64,000 bases of DNA from Scolanthus callimorphus (GCA_033964015.1 CM066919.1:6228101-6292100); one strand, 5' to 3'. Shown: positions 24,880 to 37,100, counted from the first letter of the stretch. Program-made: numbers and translations. Notes: generated by a model from the sequence alone, not told the origin.

Positions 24880-25454
24880 GTGAAATAAATGTGCTTATGC
24901 TGACGCATTGAGTTCTTTACCATGAGAGTGCAGTCCAAGTTATTAGTGGTTAGAATAGTAACACATTTAATCAACACCATTTGCTTTTCTCATCGTTCCT
25001 GGTCTAGCCCAAGTTCTGCATTTCGTGGCGAAACTGGAGATCCTCCTAAGTTTGGGAAAAACCAGTTCGATATTTGATTCGGGAACATTTTTAAAACTCT
25101 GGATATTTGTTTAGCGTTTCTTTATGAACAAGCTTCGAGAACGCGGCAAAACTTCAGAAACTTGATAAATATTTTTCAATGCATGTCCAGCGATGTTTAT
25201 ATACATATATACAGAAAAATACATGGAGCCTAAGTCCTGCCCAAAACATATTAAAATAGGATAAAAAATCTGACTGACTACGCAGAAAAACGCAAGCCGC
25301 TATAATATGTTTTCAATACACGTACGTCACGTATTAACCGAAATAGAGCAAATATAGCTGTAAATGAATTAGATAGATAAATCGTTAATAATAACACAAC
25401 TCGCAACTTTACGCCGCTGAATTTGTTAAAAAATACATGATTTCAAAGTACTCA

Positions 25455-25880
25455 CTATAGGTTATAAAGTCAGTGTAAAATATCTCAAATACGCTAAAAT
25501 ATACATATCAGTATATATATCAGAGTATTTTGTCGAGCCCGTCTTCGGGCGAGACAAAATACAAAGACAAGAAAAAATGTTCAGAGATATTGTACATTAA
25601 AATGTCTAAGAAGTTGTTTATTATCCGACATTCTATTTTCCGCTGTTTTGAAGTGAGAATGGACGAACTTAGTGAAAATAGTTGGAAGTGTACAATATGG
25701 CGGGATATTTGTACTCGCCATTTGTTCCTCCCCTCGTTGCAGTTGGATAATAAATCTTAAATATCGTGCTATTTGCATTTGTTGTTTATTTGAGAAATGC
25801 ATTACAAAAAATTCTGAAAACTTTGGTCTTAACTGCCCTGCATATAGGCCGAACTATTTCAACTTCTCCATTCAACATTT
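25455..25880. repeat. dispersed segment shared with 33500-33665
   Basis: Words such as AAGTCAGTGTAAAATAT, GTTTATTTGAGAAATGC and TTCTGAAAACTTTGGTCTTA recur in the same orientation at 33510-33665. The copy here also contains the hairpin at 25526-25561. Short ORFs in both copies look like chance. It lies upstream of gene copies A and C but in different orientation to them. Confidence 0.6.
25526..25561. other. 36-nt hairpin with GA/GA internal loop
   Basis: TATTTTGTC and GACAAAATA pair as a 9-bp outer stem. A symmetrical GA/GA step follows, then a GCCCG/CGGGC inner stem with a TCTT loop. The pairing is exact over all 28 stem bases. It could be the tip of a foldback element or a structured RNA element. 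Confidence 0.55.
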
Positions 25881-27097
25881 TTTCGGTTCTCCTCAACGCG
25901 AAGTGATCGGCGCGATCTGTTCAAATACTAAACATTTTCAAATCAGTTGAAAACAGTGGCTGGAAGGTGGCGTTAACGCGAAGGTTTGGTAGTATTATAT
26001 TTTTCACTTTGCTACACGGCCTGTACCCTGCTAGCCGAGGTTTCTTTCTGTCAGTCTTTTATTAGCTAGCAAACTTGTTTGCGTGTCTGTATTTCGCGTG
26101 GGTGTTTTGCGCAAATCAAAACAATCACGCGAAATACCAGACACGCGAACAAACTAACCCTTGATTTTTTTACGGATCCTTTTTCACGAAATGTTGAACG
26201 ACCAGAACAATAATAAACTTCTATAGCGTCTATATATCGCTGTTCCACAGGCGCTCTATAATAAAAAATATTTTCAAATATAACATTAAAAATAATAAAT
26301 TGAAATACATTACTATTGTTTTACACTTTTTTTTAAGAAAAAGAAACGTCTTAATTAAAATCAGTAATATCGGAACAAGCCCAGAACAAGCTCGGATTTC
26401 AAAATGTAGCTTGTTCCACAATCTCGAGGCGGCTACAGAAACCAGAAGCTTTTCATATAAATTAAAAATTTAGCCCGCGCAGCAAGTTCAGGACGAGAAA
26501 CTCGCGCGGCTAAAATCTCGCTCGTCGAACTTCTCGCCGCTTTTTCCTCTGTTTCTCTGGGTTTCTTTTCTCTGAAAACACACGGGAGCGCTTACTACGT
26601 ACGCAGGCTAATAAAAATTTGGCTTCACGAGGCGCGCAAGTGATCTTTTGGGAAACTGCAGTGTCCGGGATTGACGATGAAGTTCCGAAATGTCTTCAAC
26701 GGTTCAATGATTCAGCACAGTGTTCAACATGATTCGACATTTCTCGACGTAACCACGTTTTCAATGATTCAGATGATTTACAAAACGTAAACATAAACAT
26801 CGCTGAACATGCATGGAAAATATTTAACAAATTTCATCGGGTTCTCAAAGTTTGTTAATAAAGAAACGGTGAACAAATATCCACAAAGTTGAATCAAATA
26901 TCGAAGTGGTTTGGTCTAGAGTATGACTCCTTCATAACAGAATGCGGGCCTTGAGCTAGACCAGGAACTCTAAAATAGCGAGAGGAGAGTGAGAAAAGCA
27001 AATGGTGCTAATTAAATGTGTTACCATTCTGAACCGTTAGCTCCATGAACTGCACTCTCATGGTAAACAGCTATGCGTCAGCATTGGGACATTTCAC

Positions 27098-27129
27098 TGA
27101 GTCAGATACCTCCCTACGTGCTATATAAG
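27098..27129 (+). promoter_or_regulatory. promoter of peptide gene copy B
   Basis: An AP-1-like TGAGTCA (27098-27104) precedes a TATA box (TATATAAG, 27122-27129). Homology to the copy C promoter extends from about 26733 to the exon-1 donor. The start site should lie near 27152. Confidence 0.78.
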
Positions 27130-27151
27130 GAGCGAGGATGTTCGAGAAAGA

Positions 27152-27211
27152 CACCAGACTAAGTTCAGTCAACAAGCAGCCCACGTGAACAAGTCACAAC
27201 AAGTCACAAAG
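27152..27211 (+). other. non-coding exon 1 of peptide gene copy B
   Basis: This runs from the inferred start site to the donor CAAAG/GTAGGTCGA at 27211/27212. It has no ATG and contains AACAAGCAGCC and ACAAGTCACAA, both conserved in the other copies. The intron is 27212-28148. Confidence 0.65.
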
Positions 27212-27506
27212 GTAGGTCGATGCACTATAAAATGAACGGCTGAGCAGTCGGTATATCCAGGAATAATTCAAAGGGGGAAGCTCCATCTGAGTATCGTCCG
27301 TGTTTGTTTTTTTCGTTGCACACCGTCATTTTGAAAGTCCAAGCTATGAGAGTAGTGCTTCTTTTCTCGGGGATGAAAGTCACGTTGATCTTAAATGCAT
27401 TTACTGAAAAAAAAAAACGAGAATTCTCTGTTCAATTTTATGGGAAAATGTGTTTCTAAAACACACACCAAGCTTTTCTGACTTTAATATAGAAATTCTC
27501 ACTCTT

Positions 27507-28033
27507 AGGCCTAGGGCATACGTCGAATTAAGGTCGCGTCGAATACAATTAAAGCACAAATAGATAATTTGTTATTTGAAAGTGTAATGAGTCGTTATCT
27601 TTTGAAAAAATGTAATCGACGCGACCCTGATAGACCTTTTTCCAAAATGGCCGCCGAAAATTAAAATCGATTTTTGTTAAAAATGAACCCCAGCACTAGA
27701 ACACACATCATCACTTTAGTAAAACTACAAAATTTCGCTGCATTATATACAATATCTTCCGAGAAAACGAACGTTGAAAATTTGAAAATTTACAGATGTT
27801 TGTATGATTGGGGTATGCGTCATACCCCAGTCATACAAATCTCTGTAAAAATTTCAATTTTCAGACTCTGCTTTCTCAGCCGACATGGCATTTTGCATAA
27901 CGAAAATTTGAATGATTACTAATGTGATTATGCTCTTTCTAGTGCCAGTGTCTGATTTTCAGTCAGTTTAATTTTAAGACATGTGAATTTGCGGCGGCCA
28001 TTTTGGAAAAAGGTCTATTCGACGTATGCCTTA
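27507..28033. mobile_element. inverted-repeat insertion in copy B intron
   Basis: GGCCTAGGGCATACGTCGAA on the left mirrors GTCTATTCGACGTATGCC on the right. AGACCTTTTTCCAAAATGG is inverted as well. Copy A's intron has only the right part (24112-24222). The same GGCCTAGGGCATACGTCG word also occurs at 33686. Confidence 0.65.
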
Positions 28034-28148
28034 GGCCTTAGTAATGGACACTTGTTATATATGGCTGTTTCCATATTTTGCAATTCTCATAGTACAATAA
28101 ATAGTTCAGAACATGTCGACATTATTTTCTTTCATTTCTCCCTCGTAG

Positions 28149-28318
28149 ATGAACTCCAAGTGCCTGATTGCCCTGCTTCTTGTCTCGATGTTGATTGTTG
28201 ATCAGTTTTCTGAATCCAACGCGTGGAGGCGTCGTCGCCGCAGAAGACGCAACGGCAAACTTACCGAGGAAGAGGAGACCGCCAGTCTGGGGAATTTAGT
28301 CAACGATGGTAGGAATTC
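28149..28318 (+). CDS. secreted arginine-rich peptide gene, copy B (exon 2)
   Basis: The ATG is the first base of exon 2, right after a pyrimidine-rich acceptor ending CTCGTAG. Residues 1-25 are a hydrophobic signal peptide ending SESNA, so the mature part should begin at Trp26. Eight consecutive arginines follow, then NGKLT and a run of four glutamates. The frame stays open through a donor-like GATG/GTAGGA at 28318/28319, leaving two bases of a codon, so a third exon would be needed; read on without splicing, the frame stops at 28430. I see no exon 3. A highly basic secreted peptide could act as a host-defence or signalling peptide, but no family is recognised. This copy keeps the longest arginine run and has no premature stop. 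Confidence 0.65.
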
Positions 28319-28989
28319 TATACATTTTTTCATCCGAACGCTACATGATTTCCCATACGATTTTGGCTACAAAATCAATATCAATTTTACCGAACCTATG
28401 AATATGCAAGAGTATGGAGTGAGACTATAAACATTGAGAATATTCATTCAACAGTTTTTTTTAAGCACAAGCTTTCAGAACCGGGCGAAACTCGGTAAAC
28501 AATTTTGTAATGCATTGCTATGCGACCTCAAAATTAGCCGTATTCACACTAGAGACGGAAAACTCGTCTGAGACGAGTTTCTCGTCAGAAAAAGTTTCCT
28601 GCTTTATGTCAATTCTGCTCAGAAACACTTGCTTGTTATCTGTCTAAACTTTCTCCTTCAAAAAAATTGTTTTCACGTGATCACAGAAGAACAGGGAACC
28701 ATATTCAAGGCGAGAAACTCGTCTCAGACGGAAAACTCGTCTCTAGTTTGAATACAGCTATTCAATGTTGCGATGGACATCATAGGCGATTGACTATTTT
28801 TAGCTGTCAATCAAAACCAAAACGCTTGATTCGGCTGCTTCAGTGGGTCGATATTGATTGCAAAATCAAAACCAAAAGGGTTTCATGAAGCTATCCTTTG
28901 GCTTCCTTGCCTAGAATGTTTAACTTTATATTCAAGAAAATTGACACTACAATTTTCTTTCGCAAAATTGAGATTCTCGCCGCGCAAAA

Positions 28990-29320
28990 TGACTCGCATG
29001 TTCACAAGTGCTGTCTTTGAGCTATCGCTTTCAAATTGATTTGAAAACTGCTGAGTATCCACTGAGCAACGATGAAATGTTTTGCGCTTCTAGAAGAACT
29101 GTAAAAAAGAGACCCTTCGTCAGTTGCGTAAAGCTTTGACGAGTCAGTGTGTCAGTGCACTCGCCGGATGCAAGACTAAACACTCGTTGAAGCAACCGAG
29201 TTTTGTTCGAGCAGTTTAATAGAATCTCATTGGCTGGTTAAACTGGCTGCTCATTGGGCGGGAAGTTGAATAGGCATGTTGAACCGGTGTGGCATTAGCC
29301 TTACGTGATCCCCATATTAG
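28990..29320 (+). repeat. left flank of the CCAAT-array repeat, copy 2
   Basis: Matches 48559-48715 (ATGTTCACAAGTGCTGTCTT, TGAAAACTGCTGAGTAT, GATCCCC-ATTAG). It is separated from its continuation at 32419 by the 29321-32418 insertion. The 48.7-kb copy serves as the empty site. Confidence 0.65.
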
Positions 29321-32300
29321 TAGTGCAGCCGCTTGGTGCAAAATTGTTCAGTTTTATGGCAAAGCTACCAAATTTGGCACAAATAATGCTAACCACCCAT
29401 AGATTAATATTACATATGGCCCCACCCGGGGTCCGCCCTGGATCCATCCCATAAATTCAGTTTTAGACGCCGGTAAGGTTGCTCATTGAAAAATGTATGT
29501 ATCTGTCTATTTTAAATATTTTATGTGTATATCCTTCCGTTAACTCCAAAGAATGTGGTTGTTACAAAATATCCCATAATTGTTACTGTTAAGGTGGCTC
29601 GGGAGAAAAAAATAAAATAATTATTAACAAAGTCTTGCAAGGCCATTATCTACGTGCTAGAGCCACCAAAATTCCCACAAAAAAACACTAACTATTCAAA
29701 GATTTAATCGACGCATGGCTCCACCAGGGATCTGCCCTGCATCCCATAATTTCAGTTTTAGCTGTCGGTTAGGTACTCATAACAAAGTATTGTTCTGTCT
29801 ATTTCGCAAATTTTGTGCTTACATCCTTTCATTAGCTCCAAGGAATGTTGTTACAAAATATCCCAGAATTTTAACTTTTAAGGTGGCTCGGGAAAAATAC
29901 TAAATAATTATTCATAAAGTCTTGCATGGGTATTTTTTACATGCTAGAGCCACCAAAATTCGCACGAGCAAGAATAACTATACAAAATTAAATCGATCCG
30001 CCCTGGTTCCATGCTATAATTTGATTTTAAATTGTTAAGGTGGCTCATAAGAAAAATAAGTGGATATGTGTGTTAATTATACAAATGTAATGTTAATGTC
30101 ATTACTTGTGCGATAAAAGGTTTAAGGGATTGAAAACATCACATAATTTGTAAAGTTGACGATAGAGTAAACCTTCGAGATAACATGATGACAATTGTTT
30201 TGTTTTTAGATTAGTCAATAAGTACTAAGAGTAAAAACTTCAATATTCACAAAAAAATTGAGTTAAACTGTCTTGTATTTCACAGAGAAAAACAAAAAAC
30301 GTTTTTTACCTGTACCAGAAACATATAACTTAGTTGAAACAAGCAACGGTGATCCAAGCTGCGGATTATTCGTAGCGAGTTTATGACCAGATCTGGTGAA
30401 TAACGAACTCTCGCCTGCTTGCCCAAGCAGGTTTCTCTTGATAATATTTCATTTTTTCGCTTCGAATAAAGTAGAGCAATAGTGGTAAGTGATAATATAC
30501 TAACATTTAACATCTTGAAGTAACAACATTTTCAAAATCAGTTCAATTATTGATTCTGCGAATATTCCGCAGCTTAGCACTAAAGCAAAGTATGTTTGTT
30601 ACGCGTTTCAACTCACTTATATGTTTCTTCCTGTACTTCCTTACAAGATTCAGGGGTTATAATCTTTAATCCTGTTTACTATGTTGAGGAGGCAAAAGCC
30701 TTCGACGTACGCTGCAGTCATCTTTGGGGTTACTTTGCCCATTACATTTCATACGAAAACCTTTGAGATTGCCTCAAGTTTTTTAAGCCACGCTACCACA
30801 AAAGCAGAAGCACGTCATGAAATCTGAGCGCAATAATACTTTCCTGCGTACACATAAGGCTTGCCTGCAATTGTAACATTTGTTTGTTCTCCTGCTGTTA
30901 GTGCTCCAGATGTTTACACAACTTCAAAGGGTAAACGCTTTCATTTTGCTGCAGATTTGATGGGCCAGGGCACCTAAACATCGGTCTAACAGCAAAAAAA
31001 TATGTTCTCACAAGAGAAAATATCCAGCACAGGTTGCCCCCCAACTTGGAACAGTTCGTTTGAAATGTTTTGTAACCATGGTAGCCGATTGCTTTACATG
31101 GCAGAGCGTGACAAAGGCAGGGTGTAGGGTAAATTCAGTTTGTCCTATTTTCTAACGTGGTTCTTTTGTGTTTTAGAATAGTGATTAGCAGCTGCATTTC
31201 CGTTGTCTAAAGCATTGAATTGCATTTATTTTTTTTTTCATTTAGACACCTTACATTTACGGACTACCTTATATCCTGGGCTAAACTATGGCATATAATT
31301 TGTTTATCAAACTTTTTTATGGAGTTCCTTTCCGATGCATCAGTTCAACTTTTTAGAGTTACAACCTCGCCAGTATTTGCTATTTTCATTCATTGACCCC
31401 ATATTAGCGTTGACTAAGATTCGATTTCCCTTTCAAGAATTTTTCTACATTCTGGCTCTAAAATCGGCTCTTTTTAACATTTCAAAAATCCCCGACGTGT
31501 TTTTTTTTAGAACACACTTAAGTCCATGGTAACATGTTTTCAGGGATGGAGCGGAAAGTTAAAACATGTAAAAAGGAAAAACATAGTTAAAATGTTTGGT
31601 AAGTTACTATTCTTTGTTCGATTTAGGTGGCTGTAGCACATAACTAAAACCCTTGCGAAACTTTATTGATGACTATTTCATATTTTCTCCCGAGCCATCT
31701 TTAAAGTAAAAAGTATGGGATATTCTGTAACAACCACATTCCTGGATGGTAATGAAAGGATATACGACTTAAAATTGCATAAAAAACAGATACGTACGTT
31801 TTTTTAATGACTTTATTTATCATTATTGTGTTTTTCTCCCGAGCCACCTTAAAAGTAAATATTATGGGATTTCTTGTAATAACCACATTTCTTGTAGCTA
31901 ATGAAAGGATGCAAGCATAAAACTTGCAAAATAAACAGATAAGTACATTTTTAATAAGCAACCTTACCGACAGCTGAAATTGAAATTATGGGATGCAGGG
32001 CGGATCACAGGTGGGGCCATGTGTCGATTTAATCTTTGGATAGTTATTATTCTTTGTGGAATTTTGGTGGTTCTAGCACGTAGGCAATACCCTTGCGAGA
32101 ATTTATTAATGGTTATTTTATTTTTCTCCGAGCCACCTAAAATGAAAAATTATGGGATATTTTGTAACAACCATATTCCTCGGAGCTAATGGAAGGTTAT
32201 ACACATCAATGTTTTGAAATAGACATATATCTACATTTTTCAATGAGCAACCTTACCCGCGTCTAAAACTGAAATTATGGGATGGATCCAGGGCGGACCC

Positions 32301-32418
32301 CGGGTGGGCCATATGTTATATTAATCTATGGGTGGTTAGCATTATTTGTGCCAAATTTGGTAGTTTTGCCATAAAATTGAACAATTCAGCAATTTTCCTG
32401 CACCAAGCGGCTGCACTA
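29321..32418. mobile_element. 3.1-kb element with tandem-repeat arms
   Basis: The ends TAGTGCAGCCGCTTGGTGCA and its mirror (32399-32418) are exact. TAG is duplicated at 29318-29320 and 32419-32421. Each arm holds two to three direct copies of a roughly 300-bp unit marked by AAGGTGGCTCGGGA and GGTCCGCCCTGGATCC, and the left and right arms are inverted. The core holds the 30317-30628 repeat. No transposase was found. A 3-bp duplication suggests a PIF/Harbinger-like mechanism, but this is tentative. Confidence 0.75.
30317..30628. repeat. dispersed inverted-repeat element, copy 2
   Basis: Same repeat as 12413-12699: AGAAACATATAACTTAGTTG mirrors CAACTCACTTATATGTTTCT. It is nested inside the 3.1-kb element. 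Confidence 0.72.
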
Positions 32419-33235
32419 TAGGGCTTTAGTTCCAATCAGTACGCACAGATGACGTCATGCAAAAGTACGCCACGAGACGCAGCCGAGGTAAGATGAGACT
32501 CTGTGACGTCATCTGTACATCTATAACAGTACAGACACCTGAAAATATGAGTTCTATTTGTGTTATACAATATCCAAATCTATTTTGAATGAAAAGCCTA
32601 ACAGCTTGTGCATTTCAAACTCGGTTTTGCTAACATGCGCGCGCTAGGACGTCATTCGTGCGTGTATAATACTTTAATAACACACGGCCTGGCAATCAAT
32701 CAGAGCGTGACACGGCCTGGCGACCATCAGAGCGTGACACGGCCTGGCGACCAATCAGAGCGTGACACGGCCTGACAATCAATCAGAGCGTGACACGGCC
32801 TGGCGACCAATCAGAGCGTGACACGGCCTGGCGACCAATCAGAACGTGCATTTACTAGTGTTGTCTCCGTTACACAGGGCCCAGGAACATTAAGAACCCG
32901 GAAGTGCATCATCAGTTGGAGGAAGACGCTGAGGATCATGAAATGTCTAGTTCACACAACAGGAAATTGTCATAGATGTTGTTCTAGTTGATAATTAATT
33001 ACTTGTCAATACTCTGATAATCCCGTGATTGTATAGCATTGCTTGCCTAAAGAAGTTAGTCCATTTATGATTTTCGAATAAACTATTTGAATCTACCTGT
33101 GTCTGGTGTTACGATATACAACGAAAAAATATAAGAGATTGCGTCGTTCGGAAAATCCAGAAAATTTCGAGTGATATGGCTTATAAGAAAGCCGCAAAAG
33201 TTATTGGGATTTTAATACAGGATTAGGAACAGAAG
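32419..33235 (+). repeat. dispersed repeat with CCAAT array, copy 2
   Basis: Continues the repeat begun at 28990. About six tandem 28-bp units lie at 32681-32849, each with ACACGGCCTGGCGACCAATC. A conserved tail follows with an AATAAA at about 33076 and a TCTGGTGTTACGA word. The same order occurs at 48715-49562. The array and poly(A)-like signal could be promoter and terminator of a retroelement, but no coding part remains. Confidence 0.7.
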
Positions 33236-34302
33236 ATAAGAAACCTGCCGGGGAGGGTTGCAGAAATACCGAAAGCCCCCCTCCCCCCTCCCCACTTTGA
33301 AAACTATTCCGCCGTCCTTGCGGTGGTAAGGCCATTATATTCACCCTCAACGCAAGACGTGCCATCCTATGCGATAGGCTTTTTAATAGATCTCTGGGAC
33401 CGTCACAAGCTGAATTATTTGCTGCCAGAGAGGCACAACGCAACTACCAACAATAGGCACCAACGCACTTATAACATGCCACGCATACGCACCGATCGCT
33501 ATAAGTTATATCAAGTCAGTGTAAAATATGTCAAATACGCTAATATATATCTTAAATATCGTGCTTTATTTTCATTTGTTGTTTATTTGAGAAATGCGAT
33601 ACAAAAGAATTCTGAAAACTTTGGTCTTAACTGTCCTGAATATGGGCCGAACTATTTCAACTTTCAACACGTCTTACGGACTGTAAGGCCTAGGGCATAC
33701 GTCGGATCATAGTTAGTAGAGGGGACTGGTTAGGCAAGCCGGCGAACTTCAAAGAAATATGTCTTTGTTTGAGTTTATGGGTTGTCACGTGGTATTGAAC
33801 CTGCACAACCAAAACACTGTAATAGAGAAACATGTGGAACTTTGCAGCACGCCAAGGAGTTTTTGTCGTTTTTCGCGTTTATGGAGTTCAAAAGGGAAAT
33901 ATTAGTAGCTAGTTAACAGTAACATATATTTTCAAACAAAGATTAAAAAAATTGTCGACATTTCTCGACGGAACACGTTTTCAATGATTCAAATGATTTA
34001 CAAAGCCGAAATATAAACATCGCTGAACATGCATTGGAAATATTTAACAAGTTCGGGTTCTCAAAGGTGAACAAATATCCACACTGTTGAATCAAATAAT
34101 ATCGAAGTGGTTGGTTTGGCCTAGAGTATGACTCCTTCAAAACAAAATGCGGGCCTTGAGCTAGACCAGGAATTCTAAAATAGCGAGAGGAGAGTGAGAA
34201 AAGCAAATGGTGCTAATTAAATGTGTTACCATTCTGAACCGTTAGCTCCATGGACTGCACTCTCATGGCAAACAGCTATGCGTCAGCATTGAGACATTTC
34301 AC
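33236..34302. other. mixed repeat and upstream region of copy C
   Basis: A C/T-rich patch at 33280, the 33500-33665 repeat copy, and from about 33957 the upstream region homologous to copy B (CGACATTTCTCGACG, CATCGCTGAACATGC). No gene. Confidence 0.55.
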
Positions 34303-34337
34303 TGAGTCAGATTTAACCTCCCTACGTGCTATATAAG
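34303..34337 (+). promoter_or_regulatory. promoter of peptide gene copy C
   Basis: TGAGTCA at 34303-34309 and TATATAAG at 34330-34337, with the same spacing as copy B. The transcript would start near 34360 and run straight into the nested insertion that begins about 34 bases later. Confidence 0.75.
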
Positions 34338-35013
34338 GAGCGAGGATGTTCGAGAAAGACATCAGACTAAGTTCAGTCAACAAGCAGCGCCCCTTAGGAA
34401 GACCCCGTCCACACTACTCCGTCATTTCAAACGAAAACGGATACTTTTTGCTCCGGATACGGCTATCGTCCATGTAGAAGCCCTAAATGTAATAACTGGC
34501 CCTAAGTGTAATAAAGGCCCCAAGTGTAATAAAAAATGGCCCTACGTGTAATAAAGGCCCCAAATGTAATAAAAATTGGCCCTAACTGTAATGAAGGCCC
34601 CAAGTGTAATAAAAAGTGGCTCTAAGTGTAATAAATGGCAATGACCATACAACGTCCTAGTTGAAATAAGTCAGCGTTGTTATATCAATATATTACAGTG
34701 ATACCTCAATTAAGCGACCATCCTCTATTGAGCAGCAACTTTTTAAAGTCCCAAAATACCGTATTTGTCACTCCAACTAGGACGGATATGTCTATCGCAT
34801 CGGGGTCTAATATGAAGCAAACACCGCGGGCTTTGTAATATTAAGTATCGGCTTCGGGGTACTCCAAGGGGGTACTCTTTATGGGGCACAATGGAGCGAC
34901 ATTTTGTTGTCACGTGACACGGTCTGGCGGGCTTGAATCAAATTCGCGCTCTGTTGCCTCCGGTCAATTACAAAGAAAAATGGCGTAAACCAGGCTATGC
35001 GCGTAACTTATCC

Positions 35014-35467
35014 CCCCGGGGGGGACTCCGATATTTTTTGACCGGGGATGATCGTCGGAAATTTTCAGTTTCACCCCTAAAAGATACCAAACATGGAGGG
35101 CCATGGCGCGGCTCAAATAATTTCTTGCCCTAAAAGATACCCTAAAAGATGAGGCCTTATGTGCAAAGTAGGCGCGAAGGAGACAGGTAACAGGTAAAAG
35201 ATACCCATCAAGAAATTTCCGTGTTTGTTTCTAATTTATCGTCTTCTCATCGAGTAATCTCTCTTTCTTACACGGTTTTTAGAAGCACCATCATGAGAGA
35301 AAACAATTTGGACACATATTTCGGCCCTAAAAGATACCAATCTCCCTAATTTTATTGAAGATTAAGATCACCCCTAAAAGAGACCAAGCCCCGTGATTTT
35401 AACCCCTAAAAGATACGACGATCATCCCCGGTCAAAAATATGGGAGTTCCCCCCCCCCCCCCCCGGG
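35014..35467. mobile_element. G-capped foldback element, copy 2
   Basis: Ends in CCCCGGGGGGG and a mirror C run. AACTTATCC is duplicated exactly at 35005-35013 and 35468-35476 (9 bp). The interior repeats CCCCTAAAAGATACC in both arms. The subterminal GGGGATGATCGTCG mirrors CGACGATCATCCCC. Confidence 0.85.
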
Positions 35468-35495
35468 AACTTATCCTTTCAGTACGGCCCGTAAT

Positions 35496-35887
35496 CCCGG
35501 GGGGGGGGGGGACTCTAAGGTTAAAATGCTAGGGGTGACCGTCGGGAAACTCGAATTTTGACCCTAAAAAATACCTGGTCGGAAAAAATTTCCACCCTAA
35601 AAATACCCCTCAGTCTGAAAATAACCTAAAAAATACCAACAATTTTGACAGATTAAATTTTATTCTGGCCGTTTATTTAATATACATCAAATGTATCCTC
35701 TCGACTTTCAAAAACATTACCTTATTTGCGTGAGAACCCCTAAAAAATACCTATTTTTCTTACCATACCGTTTTTTATTTTCGAACCCCTAAAAAATACC
35801 AGATCGCCGATTTCAACCCCTAAAAAATACGACGGTCACCCCTAGCATTCGAATATAGGGAGTCCCCCCCCCCCCCCCCCCCCCCGG
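35496..35887. mobile_element. G-capped foldback element, copy 3
   Basis: GCCCGTAAT is duplicated at 35487-35495 and 35888-35896 (9 bp). Here the internal word is CCCCTAAAAAATACC throughout, not the GATACC of its neighbour 20 bases away. The subterminal GGGGTGACCGTCGGG mirrors GACGGTCACCCCT. Confidence 0.85.
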
Positions 35888-36910
35888 GCCCGTAATAATG
35901 TCAATGACAAAAATCTAAAGGGTGGAAATGCTTAATCAAAGATGAAACTGTGTATTTAGCTTTTCGAAGACCTCTTTACTTGTGATTTTCAACTAGGGTT
36001 TTGGGTTTGAAGTTTGGGTAAATTCTGCTTTAAAAACATGGGGATTTTGCACAAACCACGAATTCGCGGCCCTGTTTTGCTCAGATACTTAGCATTTTGA
36101 TAAAACTAAAGGGTGGAATTTGTTCTATGGGTATCAGCCTATAATCCTACCAATTTTTGTGCTATGTGTTTAAGTATTTCTGCTAGGAAATTGGGCATGA
36201 AATTTCGCAGCCTTGCAGTTACGAAGCCATTGGTCAAAATTAGAATATTAATTAGGAATCGTATCTCCCGCGGCACCACTGATAGACTCCAAGCTCCGCC
36301 TCCAAGAAACCACTTGGGAATCCTACAACGATTGGCGAGGAAGCCATAGAACCATTTTGGTTGATTTTATAATCAATTCGACCCGCTGAGCAACCGAATC
36401 CAGTTTTGGTTTGATTTACGGCTAAATCGATGAAATACCGGTACTTGCCTGTGCTCCATGCGCGATTTTTTTGAGTTTCACTCAATAAAATTACAATGTT
36501 TATACAATCAACAGAACATTACATGGTCGCGTGGATACACTTTTTAAAATCTTCTCATGAGAAATTGATCTTACTAGTATCTTCGCGCTGCCACTCTATT
36601 TCCCAAACAAAACCCGATTCGCAAATCAAAACAACTACGCGAAATATCAGACGCGCGAGTAACTTTTCTAGCTAATAAAAGACTGAGAGAAAGCCCGGCA
36701 GAAAGAAACATATGAAAACGCTTATAAAATTGACGGAAGACAAAATGCGGCTTTGGTACTCGGAAATGTAAACCATGAACAAATAAAACGCTAAACACAA
36801 CTAGACTAAAGTAAAAAGGATCGATCTCGTCTCAACAGTAGAGGCTATTTCAACTGCCCTTTTAAAGCACGAGAGCAAAAGTCAAGACTACAAAAACATT
36901 TATACGCTAA
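35888..36910. other. core of the 3077-bp element
   Basis: No transposase-like frame. The ORFs are under 80 codons and cross no known motif. It may be captured or decayed sequence. Confidence 0.5.
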
Positions 36911-37100
36911 GGGGCCGACCATTTAACTTTTGAGGGGGGGGGGGCTTTTTTTTGAAAAAAAATATCCTGCACGGCCCGAAGGGCCGAAAAAAATTTCCTG
37001 CACAGCAAAATGATGACTAAAACCGCTTAACAGAGGTAGAAAAAAAATATTGCACCGACAAAAAAGCCCCCCCCCTTCAAAAGTTAAATGGTCGGCCCCT
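36911..37100. mobile_element. PIF/Harbinger-type MITE, 190 bp
   Basis: The ends GGGGCCGACCATTTAACTTT and AAAGTTAAATGGTCGGCCCC are exact mirrors. TAA flanks both sides (36908-36910 and 37101-37103). A G run on the left and a C run on the right continue the arms. A 3-bp TWA-type duplication with GG/GC ends is typical of PIF/Harbinger. Confidence 0.82.

Noticed and set aside
32681..32849. Array of 28-bp repeats considered as CRISPR
   Set aside because: The units are contiguous with no unique spacers, in a eukaryotic context; it is a tandem repeat.
32419..33120. Solo LTR reading of the CCAAT-array repeat
   Set aside because: AATAAA and a TGTTAC-ACA-like end fit an LTR, but homology to the 48.6-kb copy continues past both proposed edges and no target duplication was found.
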